Source of the DNA: Methanosarcinales archaeon
Lineage (GTDB): Archaea; Halobacteriota; Methanosarcinia; Methanosarcinales; Methanogasteraceae
DNA: 19,372 nt
Reading direction: 5' to 3'
NCBI GenBank assembly: GCA_030672605.1
Contig: DAOVGE010000142.1
Span: 1 to 19,372, forward strand
Both the position numbers and the translations under genes were made by a program. Position 1 is the stretch's first letter. Each line of letters opens with the position of its first letter. The notes beneath the pieces were generated by a model, which was not told the DNA's origin, ran no database searches, and was given only the letters and a program-made list of their open reading frames with translations. Below, piece by piece: positions 1 through 7,714 of this stretch.

Positions 1-1258
1 CGACGGCACGTTCGACCGCTGCAGCGTCTTCGGAGTCAGCCGTCGGGCGGGACGCCGCCGCGCCCACGTCCGCCACCACTGCGGTCTCATCTCCAGTCGC
101 CACTTCCCGCCCCACCCTGTCCACAGCCGCTACTTCCGATACGCCCGCTACTTCCGCGGCTCCTGCCCCAGCCACATCACCACCCCCGATCACCTGATAC
201 GCTTCATTGACGGCATCCCTGACCTTCTCGCTCGGATCATTGAGATGCCGCATGAGCGGGTCTTTTGCAAATTGCACGAGGGAACTGTTCTTCTGCCCGA
301 TGCGCCTGATCGACTGCGCGGCATTGGCGCGGACGCGATCATCGACGTCATCAAGAAGCACGATCAGATGCGGGATTGTGGATTCGTTGATCTCCGCGGA
401 CGCCCCAGCCATCAGTGCGGACCTGGCGCGCAGATCGGCGTTGGGGCTGTGCAACTGGTCGATAATATTCGTCTTTTTCCCGCCGACCAGTTTAAAATCG
501 GGTTTACTGAGAGATACGGTGGGCATACCTCCCTTCTTTGATCGCATATATACCAGCGCGGTTGCAACCATCAATAGAATCACAATCAAAACAAGCGCTC
601 CGAAAACCCAGTTTTGGGCATTGTGCCGCCCCTTCCAGTCACTATGCAGCGATTTTATGGTGCTGTTCGCATCATCTACGATGTTTGAGACTTTTTTCTC
701 ATGTTCTGAGAGACCTGTCAAGAAAAACTCAGTTCCGTTGGATATCTCTGTAATCTTCCCATCAACATCCAAAATCTGCCTGCTGAAAGCGGCAAGCACC
801 TCGTAATTCGTGTCATTCGATCCACCGATGTTGCTGCTCAAAACAGCCAGCGAGTCGCACGATGCAAGCATGTCGACGCGATCCGTCTCAATCGCCTGCG
901 GCGCCCCCACAAGGGTTTTGATGGTGCTGATGTTCTCAAGCGTCATCTGACTTACAACCTCCCTCCACGCGACCGCTTCAAGGACGCTATCAACGGTTGA
1001 TTCGTTCTGAACCACCGTGCCATCGTCTGTAAAGACTACGATGCCCCTTCCGCAGATGATATTTTTATATCCGACAACATAATAATTTTCCGCGCCCATC
1101 GATACCACATCGATGGTACTAATCGAGTAATCGAGAAGTATACGCTCGGAATCTGCCGCATTCACGACCACGTCATCCCCGGTTTCGTTGGAATCCCCTG
1201 CGCACGGCATGGCAAGCAGTGCGGCAATCATAACGGTTAGTACCATAACTTTGATCAT
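1..1258 (-). CDS. Membrane protein with cytoplasmic HEAT-like repeats (C-terminus cut by window edge)
   Basis: The reading frame is open from ATG at 1258 to the left edge, giving at least 419 residues. It starts with a signal-like hydrophobic segment (residues 1-18, MIKVMVLTVMIAALLAMPCA). A mostly polar, presumably external region of about 195 residues follows, with several NxS/T sites. A transmembrane helix lies at about 217-240, followed by the stop-transfer MRSKKGG. Residues about 262-360 hold HEAT/armadillo-like helical repeats; the unit LDDVDDRVRANAAQSIRRIG is typical. From about 361 on the sequence is low-complexity Ala/Val/Gly/Asp and leaves the window. Its ATG overlaps the TGA of the upstream PKD gene (ATGA, 1255-1258), so the two are very likely cotranslated. 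HEAT repeats usually make protein-protein contacts, so a cytoplasmic scaffold linked to a surface sensor or adhesin is an inference. No catalytic motif is visible. Confidence 0.8.
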   Translation of the reverse strand, partial: MIKVMVLTVMIAALLAMPCAGDSNETGDDVVVNAADSERILLDYSISTIDVVSMGAENYYVVGYKNIICGRGIVVFTDDGTVVQNESTVDSVLEAVAWREVVSQMTLENISTIKTLVGAPQAIETDRVDMLASCDSLAVLSSNIGGSNDTNYEVLAAFSRQILDVDGKITEISNGTEFFLTGLSEHEKKVSNIVDDANSTIKSLHSDWKGRHNAQNWVFGALVLIVILLMVATALVYMRSKKGGMPTVSLSKPDFKLVGGKKTNIIDQLHSPNADLRARSALMAGASAEINESTIPHLIVLLDDVDDRVRANAAQSIRRIGQKNSSLVQFAKDPLMRHLNDPSEKVRDAVNEAYQVIGGGDVAGAGAAEVAGVSEVAAVDRVGREVATGDETAVVADVGAAASRPTADSEDAAAVERAV

Positions 1259-3837
1259 AATATCCCCTTCTTCAGTCGTTTCACAATCTCTTGATTTTCA
1301 TACATCTCTTTGGCATATCTCAACAGAGCATCCGCAACAAGGATTCGCATCGCATAATCGATCTCGCCCTCAGACTGCTCCGAAAGCAGCCCCTTTGCAA
1401 TCGACCATACTCCTGCGATCGGAAGAACAGCCATATCACGCGTCTTCGACGTGATGTCGTTATCGATCGTCGTAAGTAACTGCTGTACCCCCGGTCGAAC
1501 ATCTACTATGAATCCGGACGGATCTGCCAGAAGCTCTGTGAGGGAATCGTGGCTGACCGGACCCACGCTGCACTTTGACCCGTTCTCTGTGTTTCCTGTG
1601 CTCCCTGTGCCCGCCGCATCTCTGTTGGCAGCATAAAGATCGATGTTTCTTTTGGAGACCATGATCTCGGACAACTCGGAGCATACGAGCGCGATAACCG
1701 GTATCAATCGATCCATCACCTCTTTCGGTGTGTTCTTCCCGCGTACAAAGTGGATTGCCGTAATCCCGCGCACATACTCGATTAACCGCTGCGCAACACT
1801 TCTGTAGAACTCGGGGATGCACCGATCATAGCTCGACACCTCGCGATACCGTTCATCGAATGCCTGCCTTATTGAGCGAAGTTTTGCATCCTGCTCCTGA
1901 TCGGGGCGGACTATCGAAGAGAGTAGAATCGTTGCGACACTTGTGGCACTGGCACTGGCTACGCTAGTATCAGTGCTGCCGCCGGTATTGCCGATATCGT
2001 TGGTATCGCCACCATCAGTGGATGCACTTGCGTACAGATTCGGAACACCGCTGGTGTGAACTGTGTAAGGGTCACCGCGTTTCAGCGCGAATGTCACCTC
2101 TCCGGAACCATCGGTCTTCCGGGTCTCGTGTCCTGCGTGGACGATCACGTCCGGAATCGGCGTCTTTGACATCGCATCGAGCACCAGCGCTTTCAACTGC
2201 ACAGAGTTTAGATCCGGTTCGGGGTTCGCTGGCTCCAACGCACCAGATCCGGTTTTCGGTTCCGATTTTGATTTTGATTTTGATGGTTTTTGTTGTGTGA
2301 TCCGGTCACCATGCCCTGTGCCAGACACACCACTCACTGCTCTTCCGGATGGTCCCGACGGTCCGGATTGCCTCCGTTGCATGAAGAGGATCCCCCCACC
2401 AATCGCAACTATCAGAACAAGCGCCAGAACGAAGATTGTCACGTAATTAAACTCCGATTTTCCGGTCACTTGGGTTCCCACCACTCCTGCTGACCCTGTT
2501 GTCCCTGGCTGTGTGATTGCGATATTGACAATCTCGGTGTCAGCACATCCGTACTCGTCTGCCACGGTCAACGCGATCGTGTGCGTACCAGAGTCAAAGA
2601 TATGCCTGAAGACCGCATCATCAGAGAGGATTGTGCCATTTTCCATCCACTGGTACGTCAGATTCTCCCCTTTTGATCCGGAGGCGTCGAGTACAACCTC
2701 CGTTCCCTCAAGCACTGTGCGATTGTCTCCGGCATCCGCCTGCGGCAGGACCGTGGTCGTCCTGACCGTGACTTTGACGTCGTCTGTTGCTGATGCGCCG
2801 CCATCATCGGTCACAACAAGCGTGATCTTGTGCACCCCTCTTGCGAAGAGATGCTCATATATAACGGACTCGCCAATCGTTGTATTCGCGTCGAGCCATT
2901 CGTACGTAATGATTGTGCCATCAGGATCGGAAGAACCGGATGCGTCGAGCGTGACATTGGTTCCGACGAGCACTGTCTGGTCCTCTCCGGCGTTAGCGAT
3001 GGGTATCTCCTGGTCCACCGGAACAACGTATATCACCACGTAATCCGTGCCGATAGTCCCGTATATATCGGTAACCTCCAGCATGACGCGGTGTGTGCCA
3101 CACGGAAGGTCTCTGATTGCGAACGACGGAGCCGAGTTGAGGGTGCTACCGCCATCCTCCTTCCACAGGTATGACATGGTGTCGCCGTCCGGGTCGCTGG
3201 AGTTGGACGCATTGAAGTGAACCAGCGTGCCAACATTCACGGACTGGTCAGCTCCCGCATCCGCCTGCGGTGCGCGGTTGACAATGACTATGATTTCATC
3301 ACGATCGTAATCTCCGAAATTATCGGTAACAGTCAGTGTGATTGTGTGCTTTCCCGGCTCAAAGATTTTGAGGAACGATCTCTTTGTGCTGAGTTCCTCT
3401 GTGCCCTCCTTCCAGATATAAGATGAGATACTGCCGTCATTGTCCTTTGAACCCTTTGAATCAAGCTTGACGTACGTGTTTGGCGAGACCACACGATCGT
3501 CGCCTGCATCCGCAATCGGGGGGTCGTTCACACGCACGATTACGGCGTCTGAGTCAGTATCGGTGCCGTCCGACACCGTCAGAGTGATCGTGTGCTTGCC
3601 AACCGAAAACTCTTTGATGAATGATTCCTCACTCCAGGAGGTGCTACCCTCGGTCCATTCGTACGTCAGATTGGTGCCGCTCGAGCCCGAACCATCCAGT
3701 GTAACAGAAGTTCCCCGCGATACATTCTGGTCAGCACCTGCATCGGCGGTCAGTGCTGATGCACTGCCTGTAAATAGCACGAAGAGTATAAGCATCACAA
3801 GCAGCAGCAATAGTGCGCACGCAACCCTATAGCCCAT
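1255..3837 (-). CDS. Five-PKD-domain membrane-anchored surface protein with large cytoplasmic C-terminal region
   Basis: This is a protein of about 860 residues. The signal peptide is at 1-28 (Arg, then a long Leu-rich core ending SASA). Five PKD domains follow at roughly 30-105, 106-190, 190-275, 280-360 and 365-445. Each opens with a variant of xADAGxDxxV and carries the characteristic (D/N)xSGSxDPDG-xxYxW pattern. A transmembrane helix lies at about 461-486 (IFVLALVLIVAIGGGILF), then basic MQRRQ. Next comes a Gly/Ser/Pro and Lys/Ser-rich linker, a small beta domain resembling a carboxypeptidase-regulatory Ig-like fold (around LVLDAMSKTPIPDVIV), and a helical C-terminal region broken by Gly/Thr/Ser-rich inserts. 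PKD domains are extracellular beta-sandwiches used in adhesion and S-layer-type proteins. The open frame continues upstream through the tRNA-Glu gene, so the start must be internal. ATG 3837 gives a good signal peptide; ATG 3870 (11 residues longer) is an alternative. Function unknown. Confidence 0.85.
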   Translation of the reverse strand: MGYRVACALLLLLVMLILFVLFTGSASALTADAGADQNVSRGTSVTLDGSGSSGTNLTYEWTEGSTSWSEESFIKEFSVGKHTITLTVSDGTDTDSDAVIVRVNDPPIADAGDDRVVSPNTYVKLDSKGSKDNDGSISSYIWKEGTEELSTKRSFLKIFEPGKHTITLTVTDNFGDYDRDEIIVIVNRAPQADAGADQSVNVGTLVHFNASNSSDPDGDTMSYLWKEDGGSTLNSAPSFAIRDLPCGTHRVMLEVTDIYGTIGTDYVVIYVVPVDQEIPIANAGEDQTVLVGTNVTLDASGSSDPDGTIITYEWLDANTTIGESVIYEHLFARGVHKITLVVTDDGGASATDDVKVTVRTTTVLPQADAGDNRTVLEGTEVVLDASGSKGENLTYQWMENGTILSDDAVFRHIFDSGTHTIALTVADEYGCADTEIVNIAITQPGTTGSAGVVGTQVTGKSEFNYVTIFVLALVLIVAIGGGILFMQRRQSGPSGPSGRAVSGVSGTGHGDRITQQKPSKSKSKSEPKTGSGALEPANPEPDLNSVQLKALVLDAMSKTPIPDVIVHAGHETRKTDGSGEVTFALKRGDPYTVHTSGVPNLYASASTDGGDTNDIGNTGGSTDTSVASASATSVATILLSSIVRPDQEQDAKLRSIRQAFDERYREVSSYDRCIPEFYRSVAQRLIEYVRGITAIHFVRGKNTPKEVMDRLIPVIALVCSELSEIMVSKRNIDLYAANRDAAGTGSTGNTENGSKCSVGPVSHDSLTELLADPSGFIVDVRPGVQQLLTTIDNDITSKTRDMAVLPIAGVWSIAKGLLSEQSEGEIDYAMRILVADALLRYAKEMYENQEIVKRLKKGIL

Positions 3838-3950
3838 ATAATCTCTGCGCCGGCGCAGGTCTCCTATCATATTGCAACAATGATTCGTGTAATTACATAA
3901 AACCTTGTACGTTTGCATCCGAAACGCGGCAACGATACGATAAAATTCAA

Positions 3951-4025
3951 TGCTCCGACCGGGATTTGAACCCGGGTAGCTGGCTCGAAAGGCCAGAATG
4001 ATTGACCGGACTACACCATCGGAGC
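3951..4025 (-). tRNA. tRNA-Glu (anticodon UUC)
   Basis: On the minus strand a 75-nt sequence folds as a complete tRNA. The 7-bp acceptor stem is GCTCCGA/TCGGAGC with discriminator A. The D arm contains the AGTCCGGTCAAT loop typical of tRNA-Glu. The anticodon stem is CTGGC/GCCAG around loop CTTTCGA, which gives anticodon TTC. A 4-nt variable loop is followed by T stem CCGGG/CCCGG with loop TTCAAAT. CCA is not encoded. There is no intron at 37/38. It lies 113 nt upstream of the PKD gene on the same strand. Confidence 0.97.
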
Positions 4026-4421
4026 GCAAGAATATATACATGCGCCAGATGCACATTAACGTTTCGATGCCGCAGATCACCGGATTATATGATGCTGGTT
4101 GTGGATGATCAAATCATGACAAATGGTTCCCACGAATGTAGGTGTCTGGTTCTGACGTTTTCTGTGGTCGATAACAGTAGCCCGCCATCACGTTGTAGCA
4201 ATCGCGGGCGTCACTCCTTCGTCTTTGCGTCTCTGCGACTTTGCGTTAAATCAAAGGAACGCAAAGACGCGATGACGCAAGGGCGCAAAGATTGGAAACC
4301 ACAGAATCCATCAGAATCAGGTATGTGTTTAGCTGAGTTGAAAAAAACCACGCGATTACACAAGATTTCACGAGATTGACACAGAAATCTTGTGGTTAGC
4401 ACATACCCATGAAGTAAGCGA
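4026..4421. other. Gene-free spacer filled mainly by a palindromic repeat element
   Basis: No supportable gene is present between tRNA-Glu and the DUF116 pair. About 4148-4397 is repeat sequence (described separately). 4026-4147 shows nothing recognisable apart from an AT-rich TATATATT at 4031-4038, which lies too close to the tRNA 5' end (about 10 nt) to be its ordinary TATA box. Confidence 0.6.
4148..4397. repeat. Palindromic intergenic repeat, family 1, copy A (MITE-like)
   Basis: The left end TTCTGACGTTTTCTGTGGT (4150-4168) is an imperfect inverted match to the right end ACCACAGAATCCATCAGAA (4299-4317). Inside are complementary arms rich in TTTGCG/CGCAAA (around 4218-4245 and 4259-4290). 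To the right, 4346-4397 is a second palindrome (AACCACGCGATT ... AAATCTTGTGGTT). The same left end, centre and right end recur at 14153-14303, and the left end again at 19335-19372. It has no coding capacity. A non-autonomous mobile element or structured repeat is inferred. Confidence 0.75.
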
Positions 4422-5057
4422 TCACTCGCTCAGACTCTCCATAACCTCCAGCAAGTTATCATAATCAACCTCGGTCGCATAGCAGCCGTCATTTAAGAGT
4501 GGGACGCCATAAGTCACGATCTTCCTGCGCTTCAACGACCGCATGACCTTGTTTAGCTCGTAGTTGCACGCCACGAGAAGTGCGCCGTCAGCGGTCTCTT
4601 TCTTCACGATGTGGCGGATGTATGACGAGCCTGCAACGATATAAAGCGTGTAGTTGAACCGCTCCGCATCCGCGAGCATCTTTGTTAAGACGCACCTGCC
4701 GCACGACTCACACTCGATTCCGAACCGCGTGGAGGGCGCCGGGCAGTCGAGTGATCGCATGCAGTGCGGAACAAGCATCAGGCGATGTTTTGTCTTCATG
4801 AAAGCAGACCTGTTCGCCGTGTTCTTGAGTGAGACCATCCACTTGTCAAGCGTTCTCGCATCCGAATACCTGTGAAATATGGATTTGATCGGGAGGTAAA
4901 AGAAATCGAGGACGCCTGCAAAGAAACTGGCGACCCAGACATGTCTGGTGAGGCTCATGCGGCTGACAAGCAGAGCCAGAAGTGTCAGCGCGATTGATGC
5001 GACCACGACAACGAGCAGCACAATTCCGATCAGGTTGTACATTGTGGCATACGTCAT
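4422..5057 (-). CDS. DUF116 family membrane-anchored cysteine-rich protein (second of tandem pair)
   Basis: A 211-residue protein. Two hydrophobic N-terminal segments (about 8-32 and 40-58) are followed by a soluble domain with the DUF116 cysteine pattern: VPHCMRxxDC (Cys99, Cys105), a CESCGRC cluster (Cys116, Cys119, Cys122), VAC (Cys164) and NDGC (Cys192). The close-set cysteines suggest a metal or Fe-S site, but the family has no established biochemical role that I can state. Start choice: ATG 5057 overlaps the upstream gene's TGA as ATGA, with GGAG 11 nt before it; the GTG nine bases further up has its Shine-Dalgarno too close. It is clearly paralogous to the upstream gene, from which it probably arose by tandem duplication. 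Confidence 0.85.
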   Translation of the reverse strand: MTYATMYNLIGIVLLVVVVASIALTLLALLVSRMSLTRHVWVASFFAGVLDFFYLPIKSIFHRYSDARTLDKWMVSLKNTANRSAFMKTKHRLMLVPHCMRSLDCPAPSTRFGIECESCGRCVLTKMLADAERFNYTLYIVAGSSYIRHIVKKETADGALLVACNYELNKVMRSLKRRKIVTYGVPLLNDGCYATEVDYDNLLEVMESLSE

Positions 5058-5692
5058 GAATCGCACATCTCCATCTTTTGAATCACTTCATCCACATCCA
5101 CCCGTGTGTCATAACATCCGTCCCTCAGCAGACAGACGCCCTGAACCGGCACGATCTTTGCGAATTCCTGCATCGATTCTGTCAATTCAGTATAACACGC
5201 CACGCCAAGGCACGCTCCGGGTTTATAGGACTTAATGATCTTCCTTACAAAACTATCCCCGGGCACAACGAATACCTTGAAATTATACTTCTCTGCCGCC
5301 TGAACTATGCGCCCGATATCACATTTTCCGCATTTCTTGCACTCGTATCCAATTATCGGGTCGCAACGTGCCTTGCACTCCGGATGCCGCATGCATTGCG
5401 GAAGAATCACTGCCCTGCGCTCTTTCACCTTCTTAAAGCGCTCAAGCATCAACGCATTCCTGAACTCAATTAGGATCTCGTCAACGAGTTCTTCTTTGAC
5501 GTAAAACACCCTGCAAATCCACTTCGCGGGCGAGTAGAAGAGATACAGCATGAAAAGAACGAAATTCGGAAAGATAATCCTGTGTCTCCTGAAGCTGTAA
5601 AGACCGACTGCGAGTGCCAGCGCGGTCACCAGAAAAACGAGGATCGCAAAATATACGAACAATCTGCCAAGAAGTTCGTAGGGAATTTGCAT
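5054..5692 (-). CDS. DUF116 family membrane-anchored cysteine-rich protein (first of tandem pair)
   Basis: A 212-residue protein. Transmembrane segments lie at about 11-33 and 40-60. The DUF116 domain follows with LPQCMRHPEC (Cys100, Cys106), Cys110, a CKKCGKC cluster (Cys118, Cys121, Cys124), Cys161/Cys166 in CLGVAC, Cys187 and RDGC (Cys193). It shares with its neighbour the PxCMR, CxxCxxC, AC-x2-EL and DGC landmarks and has three additional cysteines in the domain. Its last codons overlap the neighbour's ATG by 4 nt, so the two are translationally coupled. There is no Shine-Dalgarno before ATG 5692. A TATA-like element about 26 nt upstream (5715-5722) suggests a leaderless transcript. The function of the family is unknown; a redox or metal role at the inner face of the membrane is an inference from the cysteines. 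Confidence 0.87.
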   Translation of the reverse strand: MQIPYELLGRLFVYFAILVFLVTALALAVGLYSFRRHRIIFPNFVLFMLYLFYSPAKWICRVFYVKEELVDEILIEFRNALMLERFKKVKERRAVILPQCMRHPECKARCDPIIGYECKKCGKCDIGRIVQAAEKYNFKVFVVPGDSFVRKIIKSYKPGACLGVACYTELTESMQEFAKIVPVQGVCLLRDGCYDTRVDVDEVIQKMEMCDS

Positions 5693-5714
5693 AATTTAAT
5701 GAGTGCCATGTGGG

Positions 5715-5722
5715 TATTTAAT
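5715..5722 (-). promoter_or_regulatory. TATA element of the DUF116 operon (leaderless promoter)
   Basis: ATTAAATA on the minus strand is centred about 26 nt before ATG 5692. That is the usual TATA-to-start-site distance in archaea, so transcription would begin at or next to the ATG. The ATG is preceded by CATTAAATT, which has no Shine-Dalgarno. Confidence 0.5.
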
Positions 5723-5794
5723 TGTTCGTGGGGGCGGTCACATAATAGCATGGTCAGATCGAATAGCCCCAAACACAGCCACAGTATTGGATAA

Positions 5795-5899
5795 CATTCG
5801 TGTAATTTGTGAAATTCGTATTATTCGTGATGTATTTGTATAAACTTCTGTAAAAAATGATTAAATCACGAATTTCACGCATATACGAATGTCACGAAT
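5795..5899. repeat. ATTCGTG/CACGAAT hairpin repeat, family 2, copy 1
   Basis: The left arm begins ATTCGTGTAATTTGTG and contains ATTATTCGTGAT. The right arm contains ATCACGAATTTCACG and ends CACGAAT (5893-5899). The arms form an imperfect inverted repeat around an AT-rich centre. The same motif set occurs at 10668-10742 and in part at 19245-19280. Confidence 0.7.
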
Positions 5900-5989
5900 C
5901 TAAATAGGGTATTTGCAACGCTTGAGCCACCACAGAACAAACGACTTCCGACGGTCAGGGCGACCATGTTATTTCGTTACGACTCCTTG

Positions 5990-6250
5990 CCCAATATTGT
6001 GTGAATATCCGCATATAAAACCAAGAGATTACACAGAAATCTTGTGGAAATCCGTGTAATCTCGTGGTTCACACCATATAGTATTGAGGCACAATCGAAA
6101 ATCCCAGTGAAATGCACCCGGAGACTTTTGTTCTTTGCGCCATCGCGTCTTTGCGTCTTTGCGTTATTGTTTTTGAATTTAACGAGAAAGGCGCAAGGGC
6201 GCAGAGACGCGAAGAGTGTTGTCAATCTCAGTCTTCGCGTCTTTTGCGTT
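5990..6250. repeat. Composite palindromic repeat, family 1-related, copy C
   Basis: It opens with CAATATTGTGTGAATATCC (5992-6010), also seen at 14090-14106. A 16-bp inverted repeat with one mismatch follows (6019-6034 AACCAAGAGATTACAC against 6054-6069 GTGTAATCTCGTGGTT). Then come complementary TTTGCG-rich (6132-6167) and CGCAAGGGCGCAGAGACGCG (6189-6208) arms. Noncoding. Confidence 0.65.
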
Positions 6251-6352
6251 GTTGCACATACAACTGACCATTGCGGAAATCACTGGATTTCCAGACAGTG
6301 CCAGTATTGAGCATGTTCGACTGAACCAGCGAAAGCCCGAAATCGCCGCTAC

Positions 6353-7516
6353 TCATCTCGAGAAGATGTGCACAACAGCAGTTCCGCCTGACCCACCGAC
6401 GTTATGCGTCATCCCGATCTCGCCTGCGACCTGTCTCTTTCCGGAATCGCCCCGCAGTTGCATCGCAATCTCGACGGCTTGCTTGATTCCTGTTGCCCCG
6501 ACCGGATGACCACAGCCCTTGAGACCGCCTGACGGATTCACAGGGAGGTCTCCGTCAATCGCCGTAACCCCTTCCTCGGTCACCTTCCCGCCGGTTCCCT
6601 TCTCAAAGAATCCGAGATCCTCGATTGCGCAGATCTCAGCTATCGTGAAGCAGTCATGCACCTCAACAAAATCAATGTCCTCTGGCGTCGTCTTCGCCAT
6701 CTCGTGCGCACGGGATGCTGCTGCAACCGTTGCGTCGAGCGTAGTTATGTCTGCTCGGTCGTGCAGCGAGAGCGTGTCTGATGCCTGTGCGCTCGCCAGG
6801 ATCCGAATCGGCGTGTCCGTGTACTTTCGTGCGGTATCGGCTGGTGCGAGCACCAGAGCGGCGGCGCCATCGGTTATCGGCGAGCAGTCGAGTAGATGGA
6901 GTGGATCCGCAATCATCGTGGACCCTAGAACCGCTTCTACGGATATCTCGTTTCGGTACTGCGCATTCGGGTTCATGGTCGCGTTGTGATGGTTCTTCAC
7001 AGCAACAGATGCAAGTTGCTCCGATGTGGTTCCGTACTCATGTATGTGCCTGCGTGCAATCATCGCATACAATCCAGGAAATGTGGCGCCGGCAAAGCCC
7101 TCCCACTCCCTGTCGGCTGCTGCTGTGAGCATGTCGGTTGCAGCCGAGACGCTCACATCAGTCATCTTCTCAACGCCTGCGACTGCCACGATGTCCGCAT
7201 GCCCGGATGCGATTGCGAGCACACCCATCCTGAGCGCGAGACCGCCCGATGCACACGCAGCCTCCACACGCGTAGATGGTATGTGCAGACTCGCAAGACC
7301 CGCATAATCAGCGATCAATGATGCTACGTGCTCCTGTTCCACGAATCTTCCCGCACTCATATTCCCAACAAAGAGTTCGTCGATCGCCTCTCCCTGTACA
7401 TTGGCATCCTCGATTGCTGCTACGCCCGCTTCCACAAAGATGTCGCGAAACGACTTGTCCCAGAATTCTCCGAACGGTGTGCAGCCGATTCCTATGATTG
7501 CCACATCTCTTGCCAT
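6353..7516 (-). CDS. Thiolase / acetyl-CoA C-acetyltransferase (archaeal type)
   Basis: A 387-residue cytosolic thiolase. It would catalyse reversible Claisen condensation of two acetyl-CoA, the first step of archaeal mevalonate/isoprenoid synthesis, or thiolytic cleavage of a 3-ketoacyl-CoA. Visible residues are nucleophile Cys88 in VEAACASGG, His288 in VEVHDCF, and His337 in GGLKGCGHPVGATG. The C-terminal HNVGGSGG (His371) stands where bacterial biosynthetic thiolases have a second catalytic Cys; this is the archaeal / SCP2-like arrangement. ATG 7516 is chosen because the protein then begins MARDVAIIGIG as thiolases do, with GGAGGT 13 nt upstream. In many archaea this gene sits with HMG-CoA synthase and a DUF35 OB-fold gene. 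Neither is present in the window, so its partner acyl-CoA pathway cannot be read from context. Confidence 0.92.
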   Translation of the reverse strand: MARDVAIIGIGCTPFGEFWDKSFRDIFVEAGVAAIEDANVQGEAIDELFVGNMSAGRFVEQEHVASLIADYAGLASLHIPSTRVEAACASGGLALRMGVLAIASGHADIVAVAGVEKMTDVSVSAATDMLTAAADREWEGFAGATFPGLYAMIARRHIHEYGTTSEQLASVAVKNHHNATMNPNAQYRNEISVEAVLGSTMIADPLHLLDCSPITDGAAALVLAPADTARKYTDTPIRILASAQASDTLSLHDRADITTLDATVAAASRAHEMAKTTPEDIDFVEVHDCFTIAEICAIEDLGFFEKGTGGKVTEEGVTAIDGDLPVNPSGGLKGCGHPVGATGIKQAVEIAMQLRGDSGKRQVAGEIGMTHNVGGSGGTAVVHIFSR

Positions 7517-7660
7517 GTTATCCCGTTTGACCTCCCCTGTAATGAGGCTTCCGCATCCGGGAGGTGCCAGTGGATCTCGCAATTATTGCCGAACCCGAGA
7601 TGAGCAGGAGATTGGGGATACGGGATATGGGATGGGGAGTGTGAAGCGCCGGGATGCAAG

Positions 7661-7710
7661 AATTTAAACACCTTGCGGTCATTTATACTATTGATGGAAT
7701 TGAGGAGGGG
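7661..7710 (+). promoter_or_regulatory. Promoter and Shine-Dalgarno of the envelope-protein pair
   Basis: The TATA-like AATTTAAACA at 7661-7670 predicts a start site near 7690. GAGGAGGGG at 7702-7710 lies just before ATG 7715 and favours it over the earlier ATG at 7694, which has no Shine-Dalgarno. Confidence 0.5.
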
Positions 7711-7714
7711 GCTC

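Larger units (their letters stand above)
5693..6352. other. Gene-free region with two palindromic repeats
   Basis: No convincing coding sequence lies between the thiolase 3' end and the DUF116 promoter. The region holds a family 2 hairpin (5795-5899) and a family 1-related composite repeat (5990-6250). Short open frames here are composed of repeat sequence. Confidence 0.6.

Noticed and set aside
207..806. Open frame on the plus strand of 199 codons
   Set aside because: It is antisense to the HEAT-repeat protein, which has a signal peptide, a membrane helix and repeat structure. The plus-strand product has no recognisable features.
2513..3043. Plus-strand frame of 176 codons inside the PKD gene
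   Set aside because: Shadow of the repeated PKD coding sequence; its Ser/Thr-rich product reflects reverse-complemented PKD codons.
3838..4080. Upstream extension of the PKD protein to 4080
   Set aside because: The frame is open, but it runs straight through the tRNA-Glu gene and would put 81 residues before a good signal peptide. The start is internal.
6044..6310. Short plus-strand frames in the repeat regions (also around 4202-4379, 10340-10606 and 10759-10975)
   Set aside because: They consist of palindromic repeat sequence and recur in pieces at other repeat copies, so they are not genes.
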